Positions 46,225 through 54,758 are shown, counted from the first letter of the stretch. The stretch: 64,000 nt of DNA from Roseovarius sp. 217 (GCF_000152845.1 NZ_CH902584.1:1781815-1845814), one strand, 5' to 3'. Made by a program: numbers and translations. Notes: generated from the letters alone by a model not told the origin.

Positions 46225-47090
46225 GGCGCAATCACTTCGCCTCGGCCGACATGGGCGACTTCCCCTGCGACGGTGACCCTTGCGATATCGTCTGGCGTGC
46301 CGAAAGACGTTACGATAATCTCGCTCGGCCGGCCCATGAAGTGGCCCTGTTTCAGGGAAAAGCTGCGGCCCGGTTCCGCCAGACCATGCTTCAATGCATA
46401 GGCCCCGACAACGCCTGCGGCGCTGCCGGTCGCGACATCCTCCATGATCCCGTCGTTGTTCCAATGCCGTCCTTCAAGGGTGTTTACGTCGACCAGATAG
46501 GCAAACTCCGCGCCGAGACGATGCAGAGTCCGCTCCAGATCTGGAACAGTGATCCGCGCGTCCTTCAACCCACCGGCGACGGGGACGACGAGGTATTCCA
46601 GGCCGGTGGAGATGACCTCCAGCGGAAAGTCCGCCAGTTGGTCCAGATTAAAGGCCCTGGCAATGCCCTGCCGTTCCTGCGTGTCAACCGTGCCGATCAT
46701 CTCCGGCCTGCCTTGATCCAGCGTGCCGAAGTAGCGTCCATCCCGATGCTGCGTCGAGACAGTGACCTCCCTCCCGCCTTGCAGGCCGATGCTCCATTCT
46801 CGGCTGTCCCCGGTGCCCGATTCTTTGTGCAAGCTACAAGCCGCGCCGATGATCGGATGACCCGCAAAGGGCAACTCCTCGAAGAGGTCGAAAACCCGCG
46901 CGCAGATGTGACCGTTGTCCTCGCTCAGGAAGATCGACTCAAAGTGCCGCATTTCCTGGGCTATGGTCAGCATTTGTGGCCCGCTCAGCCCCGCACAATC
47001 TGTGAAAACCGCCAGACTATTGCCGGAATAGGGCCTGTCGGCGAAAACATCGCAGTGGATGAAGTTGAAGGGTGTTCTGGAAAGTGGCAT
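46221..47090 (-). CDS. PhzF-family isomerase/epimerase
   Basis: This 289 aa protein belongs to the PhzF/DAP-epimerase-like fold family. The N-terminal FHCDVF-type strand, the catalytic Glu candidate E51 in MRHFESIFL, FEELPFAGHPIIGAA and the C-terminal DVATGSAAGVVGAY are all characteristic. Phenazine PhzF isomerises a dihydrohydroxyanthranilate, but most homologues are of unknown substrate, and no phenazine genes are present. AGGTG lies 5 bases before its ATG. It is the first gene of a two-gene operon, divergent from an ArsR gene. Confidence 0.85.
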   Translation of the reverse strand: MPLSRTPFNFIHCDVFADRPYSGNSLAVFTDCAGLSGPQMLTIAQEMRHFESIFLSEDNGHICARVFDLFEELPFAGHPIIGAACSLHKESGTGDSREWSIGLQGGREVTVSTQHRDGRYFGTLDQGRPEMIGTVDTQERQGIARAFNLDQLADFPLEVISTGLEYLVVPVAGGLKDARITVPDLERTLHRLGAEFAYLVDVNTLEGRHWNNDGIMEDVATGSAAGVVGAYALKHGLAEPGRSFSLKQGHFMGRPSEIIVTSFGTPDDIARVTVAGEVAHVGRGEVIAP

Positions 47091-47097
47091 ATGGCAC

Positions 47098-47137
47098 CTG
47101 AATAGTGGAAAGGCTATATAGATGATTGTCTATTCAG
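47098..47137. promoter_or_regulatory. Concentric dyad between phzF-like and arsR-like genes
   Basis: CTGAATAG (47098-47105) and CTATTCAG (47130-47137) form a perfect inverted repeat, and the palindrome CTATATAG (47114-47121) sits on exactly the same axis (47117.5). The whole 40-bp region is thus symmetrical in its arms and core. It covers the control region of both divergent genes and is a natural operator for the ArsR-type regulator. Confidence 0.6.
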
Positions 47138-47148
47138 AAGATGTGTAC

Positions 47149-47451
47149 ATGTCAACCGCCCAAACACTGCGCGCCTTGGCCCACGAGAACCGGTTGCGCA
47201 TCGTGCATTGGCTCTCTGACCCTAAGGCTCACTTCCCGCCGCAAGTCGATGGTGATCTGGTCAAAGACGGGGTTTGCGTCGGCTTCATCACCGAGAAAAT
47301 CGGCTTGAAGCAACCGACCGTGACCAATCACATGCAGATCCTGCAAGAGGCCGGCATGGTCGAAAGCAAGAAGATCAAGAATTGGGTATTCTACAAGCTG
47401 CGCGCAGATCGGGTCGACGCAGTGCTTGGAAAAGTTAGCCAGATGTATTGA
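47149..47451 (+). CDS. ArsR-family helix-turn-helix regulator
   Basis: This small winged-helix protein of about 100 aa matches the ArsR fold: RALAHENRLRIVHWLSD, a recognition helix in GLKQPTVTNHMQIL and the wing AGMVESKKIKNWVFYKLR. I prefer ATG 47149 over 47122 because the earlier start would place half of the 40-bp dyad inside the gene; the upstream start has an AAAGG at better spacing, so this is not certain. Cysteine pairs for metal sensing are absent, so a metabolite or redox signal is likelier than metal. It is divergent from the PhzF/OCD operon and probably controls it. Confidence 0.82.
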   Translation: MSTAQTLRALAHENRLRIVHWLSDPKAHFPPQVDGDLVKDGVCVGFITEKIGLKQPTVTNHMQILQEAGMVESKKIKNWVFYKLRADRVDAVLGKVSQMY

Positions 47452-47656
47452 AATCGGACATCCATACGACCTGAGATACAGGAAACTCCGTCCCGCTCTG
47501 CGGTCCTTTGTGGACTGTGCGGCGAAGGTCCGGCGATGCAGTGTGCATGGTTTTGCCGATCATGTCCGCATTGTGATTCACAAAGGGGGGAAAGGCCGCT
47601 AGGCTCTTGGTGCGTTTGATACATATGGCCGGACTTGAACAGGCGACACTCACCGC

Positions 47657-48022
47657 ATGACCCATCCCAACGATCCCCCTCAGTTGCGTCTGCGTGTTGT
47701 CTTTGGCGAGGGGCGGATGGTGGGCCCCGGCAAGGCGGAGCTGTTGGAGCGGATCGGGCGTTGCGGGTCGATTGCGGCGGCGGGGCGCGAGATGGGAATG
47801 AGCTATAAGCGCGCCTGGATGCTGATCGAGACGATGAACGCGATGTTCGCGGCCCCCGTGGTCGAGAGCACGCGCGGCGGGCCGGGGGGCGGTGGCGCGG
47901 TGCTGACCGAGATGGGCGAAGAGATCCTGCGGCGGTATCGGGCGCTGGAGGCGGTTGCCGACGAGGCAGGGGCGGCGGAGGTCGCGGGGTTGGCGGCGCT
48001 GCTGAGGGATGTATCTGAGTGA
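47657..48022 (+). CDS. modE: ModE-like DNA-binding protein (helix-turn-helix domain only)
   Basis: This 121 aa protein matches the N-terminal winged helix of the molybdate regulator ModE: GKAELLERIGRCGSIAAAGREMGMSYKRAWMLIETMN. It ends at residue 121 with no molybdate-binding Mop domains, unlike E. coli ModE of about 260 aa. The first ATG has no clear ribosome binding site. It lies just upstream of modABC and of a perfect ModE box, which it presumably binds; how it senses molybdate without Mop domains is not shown by the sequence. Confidence 0.85.
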   Translation: MTHPNDPPQLRLRVVFGEGRMVGPGKAELLERIGRCGSIAAAGREMGMSYKRAWMLIETMNAMFAAPVVESTRGGPGGGGAVLTEMGEEILRRYRALEAVADEAGAAEVAGLAALLRDVSE

Positions 48023-48053
48023 ACATAACGCTTGTCAGAACGCAGCTTGCCTG

Positions 48054-48077
48054 CGATATGTTTCAGTGAACATATCG
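48054..48077. promoter_or_regulatory. ModE box
   Basis: CGATATGTT and AACATATCG, a perfect 9-bp inverted repeat with a 6-base spacer, match the ModE-box pattern CGnTATAT-N-ATATAnCG closely. It overlaps the presumed -10 (TTGTCA at 48032 with 17-18 bases to GATATG/ATATGT). An additional half-site AACATAACG lies at 48022-48030. It precedes modA by 18 bases. Confidence 0.85.
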
Positions 48078-48095
48078 TCAGTGGAAGGGACCGCC

Positions 48096-48896
48096 ATGTT
48101 CGGACTATTGTCAGGCCGTGCGCTGGGCCGTGCGCTGGGCCGTGCGTTTTTTGCCGCCACTCTGGCCCTCGCGCCGCTGCGCGTCTCTGCGGAGGAGGCG
48201 TTGGCCGCGATTGCTGCGAATTTTGCCGGGGCGGCGGAGAGCTTGGCGGCGCAGTTCACACTGGAAACCGGGCATGAGGTGGTGCTGACCACGGGATCGA
48301 CCGGCAAGCTCTATGCGCAGATTGCTGCGGGTGCGCCGTTTGACATGATGTTATCAGCGGATGCGGGCACTCCGGCGCGGTTGATCGACGAGGGGCTCGG
48401 GGTCGAGGGCAGCAGTTTTGCCTATGCGTCGGGGCGGCTGGCGTTGTGGAGTGCCGATCCGGGGCGGATCGGGGATGACGGGCAAGAGGCGCTGCGTGCG
48501 TCCGGGCTGCGGCATCTGGCGATCGCCAATCCGGAGCTTGCCCCCTATGGCAAGGCCGCGCGAGACGCGCTCGACGGCATGGGGCTTTGGGAGGCGGTGC
48601 AGCCCAAGATCGTCATGGGGCAGAATATCGGGCAGACTCATGCGATGGTGGCGAGTGGCGCGGCAGAGCTTGGTCTTATCGCCTTTTCGGCGGTGCAACA
48701 GCCGGGAGTGCCGGCGGAGGGCAGCTATTGGGAGGTGCCGCAGCAGTTCTATGCGCCGATCCGGCAGGATGCTGTGCTGCTGGCTGCGGGGCGTGACAAT
48801 GCGGCGGCGCGGGCCTTTCTGGACTATTTGCGCAGCGATGCGGCGGCGCAGATCATCGCCGCCTACGGATATGGGGTCGGCGATGGTGGCTCCTGA
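48096..48896 (+). CDS. modA: Molybdate ABC transporter binding protein ModA
   Basis: This 266 aa secreted protein binds molybdate or tungstate in the periplasm. A signal peptide (about 1-32) is followed by the ModA pattern: GSTGKLYAQIAAGAPFDMMLSADAGTP and ENPELAPYG-type ATANPELAPYGKAARDAL. ATG 48096 has GGAAGGGA upstream; the 5' part carries a near-repeated SGRALGRALGRA stretch. A frame running back to 48009 would include the ModE box and is rejected. It is first in modABC. Confidence 0.93.
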   Translation: MFGLLSGRALGRALGRAFFAATLALAPLRVSAEEALAAIAANFAGAAESLAAQFTLETGHEVVLTTGSTGKLYAQIAAGAPFDMMLSADAGTPARLIDEGLGVEGSSFAYASGRLALWSADPGRIGDDGQEALRASGLRHLAIANPELAPYGKAARDALDGMGLWEAVQPKIVMGQNIGQTHAMVASGAAELGLIAFSAVQQPGVPAEGSYWEVPQQFYAPIRQDAVLLAAGRDNAAARAFLDYLRSDAAAQIIAAYGYGVGDGGS

Positions 48897-49566
48897 TCTG
48901 GGGCCGCTCTGGCTTACGGCGCAACTGGCGGGGATGACGACGCTGCTGCTGCTGCTGCTGGGCACGCCGCTGGCGTGGTGGCTGGCGCAGACGCGGGCGC
49001 GGATCAAGCCGGTGGTCGAGGCGGTGACGGCCTTGCCTCTGGTGCTGCCGCCGACGGTTTTGGGGTTTTACATGCTGGTCCTGTTCAGCCCGACTGCGGC
49101 GTTGGGCGGTCTGTGGCTGAAGGTGACGGGAACGACACTGACGTTTTCCTTTGTCGGATTGGTGGTCGCTTCGGTGCTCTATTCGCTGCCTTTCATGGTG
49201 CAGCCGTTGCAATCGGCCTTTGAGGCGGTGGGGCGCGGCCCGCTGGAGGCGGCGGCGAGCCTGCGGGCGGGGCCGCTCGATGCGTTCTTCAGCGTGGCGT
49301 CGCCGCTGGCGTTGCGCGGATATCTGACAGCGGTGGTGCTGACCTTTGCTCATACGGTGGGCGAGTTCGGCGTGGTGCTGATGGTGGGGGGCAATATTCC
49401 GGGGCAGACGCGGGTGGTCTCGATCCAGATCTATGAGCATGTCGAAACGATTGATTATGCCGCCGCGCATACGCTGGCGGCGATCTTGCTGGTGTTTTCC
49501 TTTGTGGTGCTGCTGGCGGTTTATGTGCTCAATCGACGCTTTCCCATCCATGCGGGCGTGCGATGA
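48883..49566 (+). CDS. modB: Molybdate ABC transporter permease ModB
   Basis: This 227 aa inner-membrane permease has five or six helices and the conserved EAAxSLGA-like cytoplasmic loop (EAAASLRAGPLDAFFSVASPLA) that docks the ATPase. HTVGEFGVVLMVGGNIPGQT is a ModB signature. Start is ATG 48883, overlapping modA by 14 bases; ATG 48871 is possible. The stop overlaps modC by ATGA. Confidence 0.93.
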   Translation: MVAPDLGPLWLTAQLAGMTTLLLLLLGTPLAWWLAQTRARIKPVVEAVTALPLVLPPTVLGFYMLVLFSPTAALGGLWLKVTGTTLTFSFVGLVVASVLYSLPFMVQPLQSAFEAVGRGPLEAAASLRAGPLDAFFSVASPLALRGYLTAVVLTFAHTVGEFGVVLMVGGNIPGQTRVVSIQIYEHVETIDYAAAHTLAAILLVFSFVVLLAVYVLNRRFPIHAGVR

Positions 49567-50660
49567 CGGCGCTCAGTGTCGATATCCGGGTCGATTTCCC
49601 CGGCTTTGCGCTGGAGGTGGTGCATGGGTTCGAGGGGCAGGGGCTAACTGCGCTGTTCGGTCCGTCGGGATGTGGCAAGTCCACGTTGTTGCGGGTGATT
49701 GCCGGGTTCGAGACCAGCGCGCGGGGGCGGCTGGCCTATGGCGATGAGGTCTGGCTGAACGGGCGGAGGGGGTTGGCCCCGCATCGGCGCGGCGTGGGCT
49801 ATGTGTTTCAGGATACGCGGCTCTTTCCGCATCTCTCGGTGCGGGGCAATCTGGACTATGCCGATAAGCGGGCGGCGGATTTGCCGGCGCGTTATGGGTT
49901 TGACGATGTGGTTGACGCGCTCGATCTTGGGCCGTTGTTCGGGCGCGGGGCGACGACGCTGTCGGGGGGCGAGCGGCAGCGGGTGGCGATGGGGCGGGCG
50001 CTCTTGTCTCGACCACGGCTGTTGTTGATGGATGAACCGCTGGCGGCGCTGGATACGCGGCGCAAGGGGGAAATCCTGCCTTATATCGCGCGGCTGCCGG
50101 GGGTGTTCGGCGTGCCGGTGATCTATGTGACGCATGCGATTGAGGAAGTCACGCAACTTGCGGATCGGATTGTTGCGCTGGAGGCGGGGCGTGTGGTGGC
50201 GGCGGGCGGTGTGGCCGAGACGCTGGAGCGGCTCGATCTGGCTGGGGTACAGGGCCGGTTCGAGGCGGGTGCTGTTCTGGCCGGACATGTGGTGGCGCAG
50301 GACAGCGACATGCATCTGACGCGGGTTGATCTGGGCGGTGGTCTTGCGCTTGAGGTGCCCGAAATCCGCTTGCCTGTCGGAGAGGCCGTGCGGTTGCGGG
50401 TGCGGGCGCGCGATGTGGCGCTGGCGCTGGCGCGGCCCGCCGGGGTCAGCATCCGCAACATGCTAGAGGCCGAGGTGTTGCGGGTCGAGGTGGAGGCCGA
50501 AACCGCCTATGCCGAGGTTCTGCTCGCGCTCGGGGGTCAACATTTGCGCGCAAGGGTGACGCGGGCGGCGCTGCGCGATCTGGAGGTCGTGCCGGGGCAA
50601 AAGCTGGTGGCGATGATCAAGGCGGCGGCGTTCGACCGGCAGGCCTTGCCGCGCGGTTAA
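49563..50660 (+). CDS. modC: Molybdate ABC transporter ATP-binding protein ModC
   Basis: This 365 aa ATPase powers molybdate uptake. Walker A is GPSGCGKST, the signature is LSGGERQRVAMGRAL and Walker B LLLMDEPLAALD; the C-terminal third (about 290-360) is a Mop/TOBE-type domain (VRLRVRARDVALALARP and RNMLEAEVL), typical of ModC and a possible site of trans-inhibition by molybdate. It ends modABC. Confidence 0.95.
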   Translation: MTALSVDIRVDFPGFALEVVHGFEGQGLTALFGPSGCGKSTLLRVIAGFETSARGRLAYGDEVWLNGRRGLAPHRRGVGYVFQDTRLFPHLSVRGNLDYADKRAADLPARYGFDDVVDALDLGPLFGRGATTLSGGERQRVAMGRALLSRPRLLLMDEPLAALDTRRKGEILPYIARLPGVFGVPVIYVTHAIEEVTQLADRIVALEAGRVVAAGGVAETLERLDLAGVQGRFEAGAVLAGHVVAQDSDMHLTRVDLGGGLALEVPEIRLPVGEAVRLRVRARDVALALARPAGVSIRNMLEAEVLRVEVEAETAYAEVLLALGGQHLRARVTRAALRDLEVVPGQKLVAMIKAAAFDRQALPRG

Positions 50661-50671
50661 CTGCGCTGCGC

Positions 50672-50677
50672 TTGACA
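50672..50677 (+). promoter_or_regulatory. Possible -35 of the crcB operon
   Basis: TTGACA is an exact -35 consensus 31 bases before the crcB start. I see no convincing -10 at 17 bases, so the promoter call is weak. Confidence 0.3.
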
Positions 50678-50707
50678 ATTGCATGGCCGCACGCGACAGA
50701 CGCGGGC

Positions 50708-51085
50708 ATGATGACAGGTTTCATTCAAGTGGCCGTAGGGGGCGCGATCGGCTCTTGTCTGCGTTATGGCGTGGGCCTTGCGGCGCTGCGCTTTGTCGGT
50801 CCTGGGTTTCCGGTGGCGGTGCTGGGCGTCAATATCCTTGGCTCGTTCCTGATGGGAGTGGCTGTTGTGGTCTTGACGCAGCGTGGGCTGGGGCATCTGA
50901 GCCCCTTGGTGATGAGCGGCCTTTTGGGTGGGTTCACCACGTTCTCGGCGTTCTCGCTCGAGGCCTTTACGCTCTGGGAGCGGGGACAGGCGATGGCGGC
51001 GCTGGGCTATGTCGGGCTGTCGGTGGTATTGTCCATCGGGGCATTGATTTTGGGCGTCTGGCTGACGCGGGGGTTTTTCGCATGA
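50708..51085 (+). CDS. crcB: Fluoride channel protein CrcB (Fluc)
   Basis: This 125 aa protein with four transmembrane helices exports fluoride as an antiparallel dimer. The family stretch GAIGSCLRYGV, GVNILGSFLMG and GGFTTFSAFSLE (with the fluoride-path Phe/Ser) are present. ATG is 50708 or 50711. The stop overlaps the rluC-like gene by ATGA. No fluoride riboswitch is visible upstream. Confidence 0.92.
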   Translation: MMTGFIQVAVGGAIGSCLRYGVGLAALRFVGPGFPVAVLGVNILGSFLMGVAVVVLTQRGLGHLSPLVMSGLLGGFTTFSAFSLEAFTLWERGQAMAALGYVGLSVVLSIGALILGVWLTRGFFA

Positions 51086-52125
51086 GCGGTGTTCAGACAC
51101 GGGTTGTTGGGCCGGATGACGGGGATCAACGGCTGGATCGGTGGATCCGGCGGCTGTTTCCGCATGTTGGTCAAGTGCAGATCGAGAAGATGTGCCGCAA
51201 GGGTGAAGTGCGGGTCGATGGCGGGCGGGTGAAGCCCGCGACGCGGCTTGAGGTTGGGCAGAGTGTGCGAATACCGCCCTTGCCGGATACGGATGAGCGG
51301 CCAACGGGGGCGCTGGCGCGGATCAGCCCGGCGGATGCCAAGATGATCCAATCCTGCGTGATCTACCGCGACGATCATGTGATTGCGTTGAACAAGCCGC
51401 CGGGCCTGCCTGTTCAGGGCGGCAGCAAGCAGACGCGGCATGTCGATGGGCTGGCGGAGGCGCTGCGCTTTGGCGCGGAGGAAAAGCCACGGTTGGTGCA
51501 TCGGTTGGACAAGGACACCTCGGGGGTGTTGTTGCTGGCGCGGACGCGGGAGGCGGCCAAAGGGCTGACGGCGGCGTTCCGGCATCGCAACACGCGCAAG
51601 ATCTATTGGGCGGCTGTCGCGGGTGTGCCGACGCCGCGCATGGGCACGGTGCGCTATGGTCTGGTCAAGGCGCCGGGGCATGGGGCCAAGGGCGAGGGCG
51701 AAAAGATGATCTGCGTGCATCCGCGCGAAGTGGAGAGCACACCGGGGGCCAAGCCCGCGACCACCGATTATGCGGTAATCGAGGCGGCCGGGGCGCGCAC
51801 GTCCTGGATGGCGCTAATCCCGGTGACCGGGCGAACGCATCAGCTCAGGGCGCATATGGCCGAGATCGGGCATCCGGTTGTCGGCGATGGCAAATATGGC
51901 GGTTCGGGGCAGGAGAACCTTGGCGATGGCTGGGGCGCGCAACTGGGCGGTGATGTGAGCCGCAAGCTGCATCTGCACGCGCGCTCGCTCAAGATCGAGC
52001 ATCCGGTGTCGCGGGCCATTTTGCACATTACCGCGCCGTTGCCCGAGCATATGCAGCGGACATGGGATCTGTTTCAGTGGGTGCCGTCCGAGGCACCGGA
52101 GGACCCGCTCGAGGATATGGCATGA
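51082..52125 (+). CDS. rluC: RluC/RluD-family rRNA pseudouridine synthase
   Basis: This 347 aa enzyme converts specific uridines in 23S rRNA to pseudouridine. An N-terminal S4 domain (residues about 15-75; GDQRLDRWIRRLFPH) is followed by the RluA-type catalytic domain, with catalytic Asp in RLVHRLDKDTSGVLLLA and PVTGRTHQLRAHMAEIGHPV. Both ends overlap neighbours by ATGA, so crcB, this gene and the HAD gene form one coupled operon. RluC rather than RluD is by resemblance only. Confidence 0.9.
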   Translation: MSGVQTRVVGPDDGDQRLDRWIRRLFPHVGQVQIEKMCRKGEVRVDGGRVKPATRLEVGQSVRIPPLPDTDERPTGALARISPADAKMIQSCVIYRDDHVIALNKPPGLPVQGGSKQTRHVDGLAEALRFGAEEKPRLVHRLDKDTSGVLLLARTREAAKGLTAAFRHRNTRKIYWAAVAGVPTPRMGTVRYGLVKAPGHGAKGEGEKMICVHPREVESTPGAKPATTDYAVIEAAGARTSWMALIPVTGRTHQLRAHMAEIGHPVVGDGKYGGSGQENLGDGWGAQLGGDVSRKLHLHARSLKIEHPVSRAILHITAPLPEHMQRTWDLFQWVPSEAPEDPLEDMA

Positions 52126-52796
52126 GCCGACCCTTGCGTCTGGTGATCTTTGACGTCGATGGCACGCTGGTCGATAGCCAAGGCGATATTCTGGCGGCGA
52201 TGCGGGCGGCGTTTGATCGCGCCGGAGAGCCTGCGCCGGAGCGGGACTTGATTCTGGGTATTGTCGGTCTGTCGCTCGATGTGGCGATTCCACGTCTGGC
52301 GCCGACCCTGCCGGGCGACGTTCAGGGGCGCATCGTGGGCTGGTACAAGGAAGCCTACATGGGGCTGCGGGCGGAGACCGGCGTCGAACAGTCCTCGCCG
52401 CTCTATCCCCATGCGCTGGAGACCCTGAAGGCGCTGCATGCCGTGCCGGAGACATTGCTTGGCGTGGCGACGGGCAAATCGGCGCGAGGATTGGACAAGC
52501 TCTTGGAGGGGCATGATCTGCGGTCCTATTTCGTGACGCGGCAGGTGGCGGATCATCATCCGTCCAAGCCGCATCCTTCGATGCTGCGTGCGGCGCTGGC
52601 GGAAACCGGGGTTGCGCCGGAAAACGCGGTGATGATTGGCGATACGAGCTTTGACATGGATATGGCGCAGGCGGCGGGCATTGCCGGGATCGGGGTGGCC
52701 TGGGGCTATCACCGGCCCGAGGCGCTGCGCTCTGCGCGCGAGATTGTGCCGGATTTCCGGGCGCTGCCCGCTGCGTTGGATCGACTCTGGGGGTAA
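52122..52796 (+). CDS. HAD-family hydrolase (phosphoglycolate phosphatase-like)
   Basis: This 224 aa HAD-IA hydrolase has motif I FDVDGTLVDS (nucleophile Asp at about residue 11), motif II GVATGKSARG, a lysine in HHPSKPHPSM and motif IV GDTSFDMDMA. The helical cap (about 18-90) resembles phosphoglycolate phosphatases and the YrfG-like group. It is coupled by ATGA to the rluC-like gene and precedes the ATP12 gene by four bases. The substrate cannot be fixed. Confidence 0.87.
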   Translation: MSRPLRLVIFDVDGTLVDSQGDILAAMRAAFDRAGEPAPERDLILGIVGLSLDVAIPRLAPTLPGDVQGRIVGWYKEAYMGLRAETGVEQSSPLYPHALETLKALHAVPETLLGVATGKSARGLDKLLEGHDLRSYFVTRQVADHHPSKPHPSMLRAALAETGVAPENAVMIGDTSFDMDMAQAAGIAGIGVAWGYHRPEALRSAREIVPDFRALPAALDRLWG

Positions 52797-52800
52797 GACG

Positions 52801-53523
52801 ATGAGCGAATGGAAAGCCAAGCGGTTCTGGAAAGAAGCGGGCGTTGTCGAGGACGACGCGGGGTTTGGCGTGCGATTGGATGGGCGCGTGGTGCGCACCC
52901 CGGCCAAGGCCACCCTGATCGTGCCGACGCGCGCACTGGCAGAGGCGATTGCCGCGGAATGGGATGCGCAGGACGGCAAGATCGACCCCAACACGATGCC
53001 CTGTACCCGGTCCGCCAATGCCGCGCTCGACAAGGTCGCGCCGCAACGGGATGAGGTGGTCGAGATGCTGGCGGCCTATGGCGACAGCGATCTGATCTGT
53101 TACCGCGCTGCGAGTCCCGAGGAACTGATCAAAAAACAGGCAGAGGCCTGGGATCCGCTGTTGGATTGGACCGAATCGGTCCTGTCTGTAAAGCTGCTTC
53201 CGGTTGTGGGCGTGGTGCATGTGCCGCAGGACGCTCAGGCGATTTCACTCCTGAAAGCGCATGTGGAGGCCCTTGATACATGGGCCCTGACGGCATTTCA
53301 CGATCTTGTGAGTATGAGCGGGTCTCTTGTGATCGGATTTGCCGCGCTGGACGATTTATATCCGGCCGATGCGCTCTGGGACCTGTCTCGGGTCGATGAA
53401 ACCTGGCAGGCGGAGCAATGGGGTAAGGACGAAGAGGCCGAAGAGATGGCGGCGCGGAAACAATCTGACTTCTTGCATGCCAAAAGGTTCTATGATCTTT
53501 CGCGCAAGGACCGGGCAATCTGA
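52801..53523 (+). CDS. ATP12-family chaperone
   Basis: This 240 aa cytosolic protein belongs to the ATP12 family, which in mitochondria helps assemble the F1 alpha subunit. It begins SEWKAKRFWKEAGV, has the LDGRVVRTPAKA and AAEWDAQDGKIDPNTMPCTR segments and a C-terminal helical domain (LYPADALWDLSRVDETWQAEQWG). It is the last gene of the crcB-rluC-HAD-atp12 run. Confidence 0.92.
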   Translation: MSEWKAKRFWKEAGVVEDDAGFGVRLDGRVVRTPAKATLIVPTRALAEAIAAEWDAQDGKIDPNTMPCTRSANAALDKVAPQRDEVVEMLAAYGDSDLICYRAASPEELIKKQAEAWDPLLDWTESVLSVKLLPVVGVVHVPQDAQAISLLKAHVEALDTWALTAFHDLVSMSGSLVIGFAALDDLYPADALWDLSRVDETWQAEQWGKDEEAEEMAARKQSDFLHAKRFYDLSRKDRAI

Positions 53524-53638
53524 TCCCTGCGTGACTGACGCAAGGGCAAGTGCTGGTTTGGCACCGGTTTGCAATTGGGTTTCGTGAACAAAGACTTGAC
53601 GTTTCGTGATGAATCCACACAAACTTGGCCTCACTGAG

Positions 53639-53706
53639 AGGGGTGAAAACCCTGCCAACAGTGTCAAATGGGTCGTAAGATCCGACAAACCGCTCTTGAA
53701 GGGCGG
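53639..53706 (+). other. Three short hairpins in the bztA leader
   Basis: GGG-TGAAAA-CCC (53639-53652 region), GGGTC-GTAA-GATCC (53670-53683) and CCGCTC-TTGAA-GGGCGG (53690-53706) follow one another before the bztA ribosome binding site. TTGACG at 53596 could be the -35 of the operon. Whether the hairpins are functional is not known. Confidence 0.3.
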
Positions 53707-53726
53707 ATAATCAGGAAGAGGTAAAC

Positions 53727-54746
53727 ATGAAAAAAACCGTATTTTTGGGCGCGCTGACGGTGGCCGGCCTTGCGGCTGGTGCTTCTGCGGCTGCCACGTT
53801 GGATGACGTGAAGGCACGCGGCAAGCTGAACTGTGGTGTGACCACCGGCCTCGTGGGCTTTGCTGCCCCCGATGCGAACGGTGTTTGGGAAGGTTTTGAC
53901 GTGGCTGTGTGCCGTGCCGTCGCCGCCGCTGTGCTGAGCGATGCGAATGCTGTTGAATTCGTGCCGACCACCGGCAAGACCCGCTTTACTGCGCTTGCCT
54001 CGGGCGAGATTGACATGCTGGCGCGCAACACCACCTGGACCTTCTCGCGCGATACCGATCTCAAGTTCGATTTCGTCGGCGTGAACTACTACGACGGTCA
54101 GGGCTTCCTTGTGCCCAAGTCGCTGGGTGTCAGCTCTGCCAAAGAGCTGGATGGCGCGACGGTCTGCATTCAGACCGGCACCACCACTGAGCTGAACCTC
54201 GCGGATTTCTTCCGTGCCAATAACATCAGCTATGAGCCGGTGCCGATCGAGACGAATGCCGAAGGTCAGCAGCAGTATCTGGCTGGCGCGTGCGACACCT
54301 ACACCACCGATGCGTCGGGTCTGGCGTCGACTCGCGCAGCCTTTGAGAGCCCCACGGATCACGTGATCCTGCCGGAAATCATCTCGAAAGAGCCGCTCGG
54401 CCCGTTGGTTCGCCATGGCGACAACGACTGGGCTGACATCGTGCGCTGGACGTTCTACGCGCTGGTTGCTGCTGAAGAAATGGGCATCACCTCGGCCAAT
54501 ATCGGCGAGCTGTCTGCTGCAGCGGGCGACAACCCGGAGATCAACCGTATCCTCGGCACCGAGGGTGATCTGGGTGCGATGATCGGTCTCGACAACGAGT
54601 GGGCCAAGCGGGCGATTGCCGCCAGCGGCAACTATGGCGAGATCTTTGAGAAGAACATCGGCGAAAAGACCCCGATCGGTCTGGCCCGTGGTCTGAACGC
54701 TCAGTGGACGCAGGGCGGCATCATGTACGCTCCGCCGTTCCGGTAA
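53727..54746 (+). CDS. bztA: Glutamate/glutamine/aspartate/asparagine ABC binding protein BztA
   Basis: This 339 aa secreted protein (signal peptide about 1-22) is a family-3 solute-binding protein of the BztA/AapJ type: KARGKLNCGVTTGLVGFAAPD, CRAVAAAVL and the C-terminal NAQWTQGGIMYAPPFR are characteristic. It binds acidic amino acids and their amides in the periplasm for the permeases encoded downstream. A strong hairpin separates it from bztB, which would favour higher output of the binding protein. Confidence 0.94.
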   Translation: MKKTVFLGALTVAGLAAGASAAATLDDVKARGKLNCGVTTGLVGFAAPDANGVWEGFDVAVCRAVAAAVLSDANAVEFVPTTGKTRFTALASGEIDMLARNTTWTFSRDTDLKFDFVGVNYYDGQGFLVPKSLGVSSAKELDGATVCIQTGTTTELNLADFFRANNISYEPVPIETNAEGQQQYLAGACDTYTTDASGLASTRAAFESPTDHVILPEIISKEPLGPLVRHGDNDWADIVRWTFYALVAAEEMGITSANIGELSAAAGDNPEINRILGTEGDLGAMIGLDNEWAKRAIAASGNYGEIFEKNIGEKTPIGLARGLNAQWTQGGIMYAPPFR

Positions 54747-54758
54747 AATCTTCTGACG

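Noticed and set aside
47625..47660. Eleven-codon frame overlapping the modE start by ATGA
   Set aside because: No ribosome binding site, and an overlap this short is common by chance.
50600..50707. Fluoride riboswitch upstream of crcB
   Set aside because: The sequence is mostly the end of modC and lacks the conserved fluoride aptamer pattern.
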